Shown: one piece after another, positions 61,096 to 64,000 of the stretch
Layout: every line of letters starts with the position of its first letter
Numbering within the stretch: the first letter of the stretch is position 1
Assembly: GCA_023630585.1 (NCBI GenBank)
Contig: CM042546.1
Span: forward strand, 11,350,310-11,414,309
Origin: Cranoglanis bouderius
Taxonomy: Eukaryota; Chordata; Actinopteri; Siluriformes; Cranoglanididae
Direction: 5' to 3'
Length of the DNA: 64,000 nucleotides
The notes under the pieces: model-generated
What the model saw: only the letters and a program-made list of their open reading frames with translations
Told to the model about the DNA's origin: nothing
Database searches by the model: none
Translations under genes and position numbers: made by a program

Positions 61096-61400
61096 CTATC
61101 GAATTCTCGATTCTGATTGGTCAGAAGGTGTTGGTTAATTTTCTATAAGGGCATCTCTGACAGTAGTGCAGCTGCAAATCACCGCTTTATATTAATCGTT
61201 TCTATAACGGCTAATTCAGAGGGACTCATACAGCAGACTCTAGATTAAAAATATGTGTAATCGTGTAGTCGTTTGTGTAGACGTTTAGTTAACATTTAAG
61301 GAAGGAGTCTCCAGTGTCAGCGAGGGAACAACCGTTTAAAGCAGATAGAACGTAAGTGAGGACCGGAACTGACTTGTAACCATAACGTAACGTATAAAAA
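61096..61400 (+). repeat. Interspersed repeat, forward copy
   Basis: Best-preserved end of the family: AATTCTCGATTCTGATTGGT then CAGAAGG, a self-complementary TTCTGATTGGTCAGAA, then TTTTCTATAA, CTGACAGTAGTGCAGCTGC and AAGGAGTCTCCAGTGTCAGC. Confidence 0.65.
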
Positions 61401-62175
61401 ACATGACGTCGTCCGTTAATAAATAAAACATAGTAATTGTTGGGATATCTCTGTAGTGTAAACGAGCGTCAGGCCGCGCCGCATCACACCGGCGTGTCGT
61501 TGAATATTTTCCTCTAACTGCACATAGTGGACTGTAGTATTCCTTACATAATACTTGGCGTCATGCATACTGTATATTGTGCAAAATGTAAGCTAAAACA
61601 AAGGACTGAGGTGTTAGGAAAACAAACGATGATGCAGTGGTGTGAGAATAAAGTACGAGTAAACTGTAAACATGAAACCAACAACGCAGAAACAACCGCT
61701 AACAGTTTTAAATACTGACCGAACATGCCGCTGTTGTGCAGACCGAGGCCAAAGCGCGGAGAATATGTTGTTTTCAAAGATATCCACGTGGACGATGTTT
61801 CAGTGAAAAAAATGATTCATCATCAATAACCCTGACTACATTAGACTAAATAAGCACGCTTTTAATTAAATAATGCTTCTTTAAAAAAAAAAAAAAAACA
61901 CATTTACAAACTGCTACTTCAAAGGAGGCAAAGAAAATCTCTGAGATGTAGTACTACCTGCTACAGCCTTGACCTTGACCTTGACCTTTGGCTCTTTCGT
62001 ATTCCAACAGAAGTGCCTTGACAAGTGTGTGAGTGTGAGTGTGTGAGTGTGAGTGTGTGAGTGTGTGTGGCTACACTGTCTTCATGGAAGCAGTAAAAAT
62101 ACAACCTGACTAACTTCAGAAAGCTCTCTGAGAGTTTTCTGATGCAATATCTTACATGGTGCTATAGAACATGGT

Positions 62176-62209
<34 letters not shown>

Positions 62210-62589
62210 TCACACACTCGCCTACAATACACACTTTTAACACGCACTCGGAAGTTCATGTATGCTGCATTAGAGTTCGCCTGATCATTTCTGTGTGTTT
62301 GCATTGATATGACGAACGCACGGCCCATGACGTGTCTGAACGAGAAACAAAAACAACGAAACGTCTCTCAAGATGCCTTTGTTTGAATTTGATTCAGTAT
62401 GAAAACAATAAAAGTCTTTTTGCAAATCGCTGAGATGTTGTCGCGTTACTGCTCATGAGCTTCATCACCGTCACTAGAGGACAGGTCTTCAGGGAAGTGA
62501 TATGAAGAATATGTAGGCTATGGAGTTACATCATTAATGTGATTCATTATTAATTACGTCCTGCATCACACTTCTTTTTAATATTACTG

Positions 62590-63180
62590 TTATTTTCTAC
62601 ACTTTTTCTTCTACACTGTGCTTTTTAATCTAAAAACTGCTTTTTTTTGTTGACAATTTTAACAAGGGGCTTGTTTTTGGAATTATTGATTCTATCAACT
62701 GCATTCCTTTTAAAGTAATAAAGATTAAAGCTTGAATTGTTTTTTATTAAAGTACACTAATGGACTGTACGTAAACTTGAACTCTAACTGCCACTGGTGA
62801 TGTCACACTGAGCCGACCAATCAGCAGCTTCGCTTTAAACTCACAGCTCACACGTTTTCTTTTGTCACGTTTCTTGTTAATGTTATTTTCCGCAGTGGTC
62901 TACAGATTTCATTTAAACTGCTTTTATTTTATTTTTTTAAATAATTTCAACAAGTGGTGTGTTATGGAAATACTGATTTTTATAAACATCATAGCCTATA
63001 TTTTAAAACATTTAAAGATTAAAGTATAAGTTGTTTTTTATTTAAATACACTAACAGTTTGTAAATTTGACATTCAACTGCCACCGGTGATGTCACTCTG
63101 TGCCGACCAATCAGCTGCTTCGCTTTAAACTCGCACTCCTCTGTTTGTTGGTTTCTTTCTTTCTTTCATCATTTCACTTT
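62590..63180. repeat. Two-copy diverged direct repeat of about 300 bp
   Basis: CTGCCACTGGTGATGTCACACTGAGCCGACC...CAGCAGCTTCGCTTTAAACTC near 62789-62842 recurs as CTGCCACCGGTGATGTCACTCTGTGCCGACC...CAGCTGCTTCGCTTTAAACTC near 63080-63132. The TTTTAACAAG-, AAGATTAAAG- and TTTTTTAT-containing upstream parts also match. Confidence 0.75.
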
Positions 63181-63234
63181 TTCAACCTCCTTGTAAGCGC
63201 AGTATTTATTCAAGACATTCTTTTCTCCTTTACA

Positions 63235-63281
<47 letters not shown>

Positions 63282-64000
63282 GAACACATGTGGAAGGCTG
63301 TGTATTTCTTTGTTTATTTAGTAAATTTTTTTGTACATTCATTTCCTCTCATTTCTTTCTATTTTCATTGTCTTGCTCTCTTTCTTCCGTATAATCACCC
63401 CATCATTTCAAATCATGGACATAAAAACTTATGTTTTAGAATTTTTAATTTTTTCCCCCCTCAGTCCTCCATCAACTCCTCGTATTCATTCAGGAAACGT
63501 GCTGTCTTTCTTTCTTTCTTTCTTTCTTTCTTTCATGAAAGCATGTTGTGATGTGGAACAAAGTATATTCCTTATTTCTTCTCTTTCTATATTCATTTCC
63601 CCAACGCCTTTCTTTCTTTTTTCATTGTCTCTCTCGCTTAACTTCTTTTTCTTTTTTTTTTATTTCAAACCATGAACATAAACACTTCTTTTTTTTTTTT
63701 TTAGAAATATAATTTCCTTATGAGCAAAGAATTCACTCAGGAAACATATTATGTTTATTTCTTTTTTCCTTTCTCCCAATAGTTTTTTTTTCTCTCTTTA
63801 CTTTTATTATTTTTATATCAATATTAATTGTTTGTTTTATTATAAAATGTATTTTTGATTTCTTTATTTCTTTCTTTCTTGCCCCCCCCCCCCTCCCATT
63901 TAGTTTTTCACCCCCATCACTTTCATCATGAACATTAACACTTTCATCCCTCGCTACTCTTCAGGAAACGCACATTGTTGAAAAGGACGAGGCTATTCAC
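63140..64000. repeat. TTTC-rich tandem array with about 255-bp higher-order period
   Basis: TCATGGACATAAAAACTT (about 63413), CATGAACATAAACACTT (63671) and CATGAACATTAACACTTTC (63928) recur at about 255-bp spacing. So do CATTCAGGAAACGTGCTG (63488), CACTCAGGAAACATATT (63734) and TCAGGAAACGCACATTG (63962). Pure TTTC runs (e.g. 63236-63280) sit between. The array continues past the window edge. Confidence 0.7.

Larger units (their letters stand above)
60690..64000. other. Gene-free region downstream of lgalsl
   Basis: Holds the lgalsl 3' region (AATAAA at 60801 and another at 62407), a repeat copy (61096-61400), GT tracts (about 62030-62070 and 62170-62208), a diverged direct duplication (about 62590-63180) and a pyrimidine-rich tandem array running off the end. 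No exon was recognised. Confidence 0.6.

Noticed and set aside
63100..63675. Phe/Leu/Ser-rich plus-strand frames
   Set aside because: Translations of the TTTC tandem array.

Overview
This is a nuclear genomic window from a teleost fish. It holds six intron-containing or single-exon vertebrate genes, dense CA/GT, AT and AAT microsatellites, Tc1-like transposons, tRNA-derived SINEs and hairpin MITEs. Repeat style suggests an ostariophysan such as a catfish, but that is only an impression. Introns were placed by GT/AG junctions plus reading-frame and protein-family continuity, and all five multi-exon models close in frame.

Layout: kcnf1 (Kv5.1-type silent potassium channel subunit, minus, 1108-2508); a repeat-rich gap containing a truncated LINE; arg2 (mitochondrial arginase, plus, 7915-17904, 8 coding exons); vti1b (Qb-SNARE, minus, 20185-25976, 6 coding exons, with an apparently intact Tc1-like transposon in intron 2); an rdh11/12-type retinol dehydrogenase (plus, 27169-31675, 7 coding exons); zfyve26 (spastizin, minus, 35719-54818, 40 coding exons, 2,527 codons before the stop); lgalsl (galectin-related protein, plus, 57756-60689, 4 coding exons); then about 3.3 kb of gene-free repetitive DNA.

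The order arg2-vti1b-rdh-zfyve26 matches the human 14q24 block ARG2-VTI1B-RDH11/RDH12-ZFYVE26. Here only one RDH gene is present where mammals have two. The flanking kcnf1 and lgalsl have human counterparts on chromosome 2, so the window also carries a lineage-specific linkage. Gene pairs alternate: arg2/vti1b and rdh/zfyve26 converge, while vti1b/rdh and zfyve26/lgalsl diverge from shared upstream regions. The genes do not form one pathway. Two (vti1b, zfyve26) act in endolysosomal trafficking, and the rest are metabolic or membrane proteins.

I found no sign of a novel multi-gene system. The most notable items are the young Tc1-like element, an rdh start codon inside a trinucleotide microsatellite, a 36-bp minisatellite family in four zfyve26 introns, CA/TG tracts abutting many splice sites, and ZNF143-like sites in the vti1b/rdh intergenic region.
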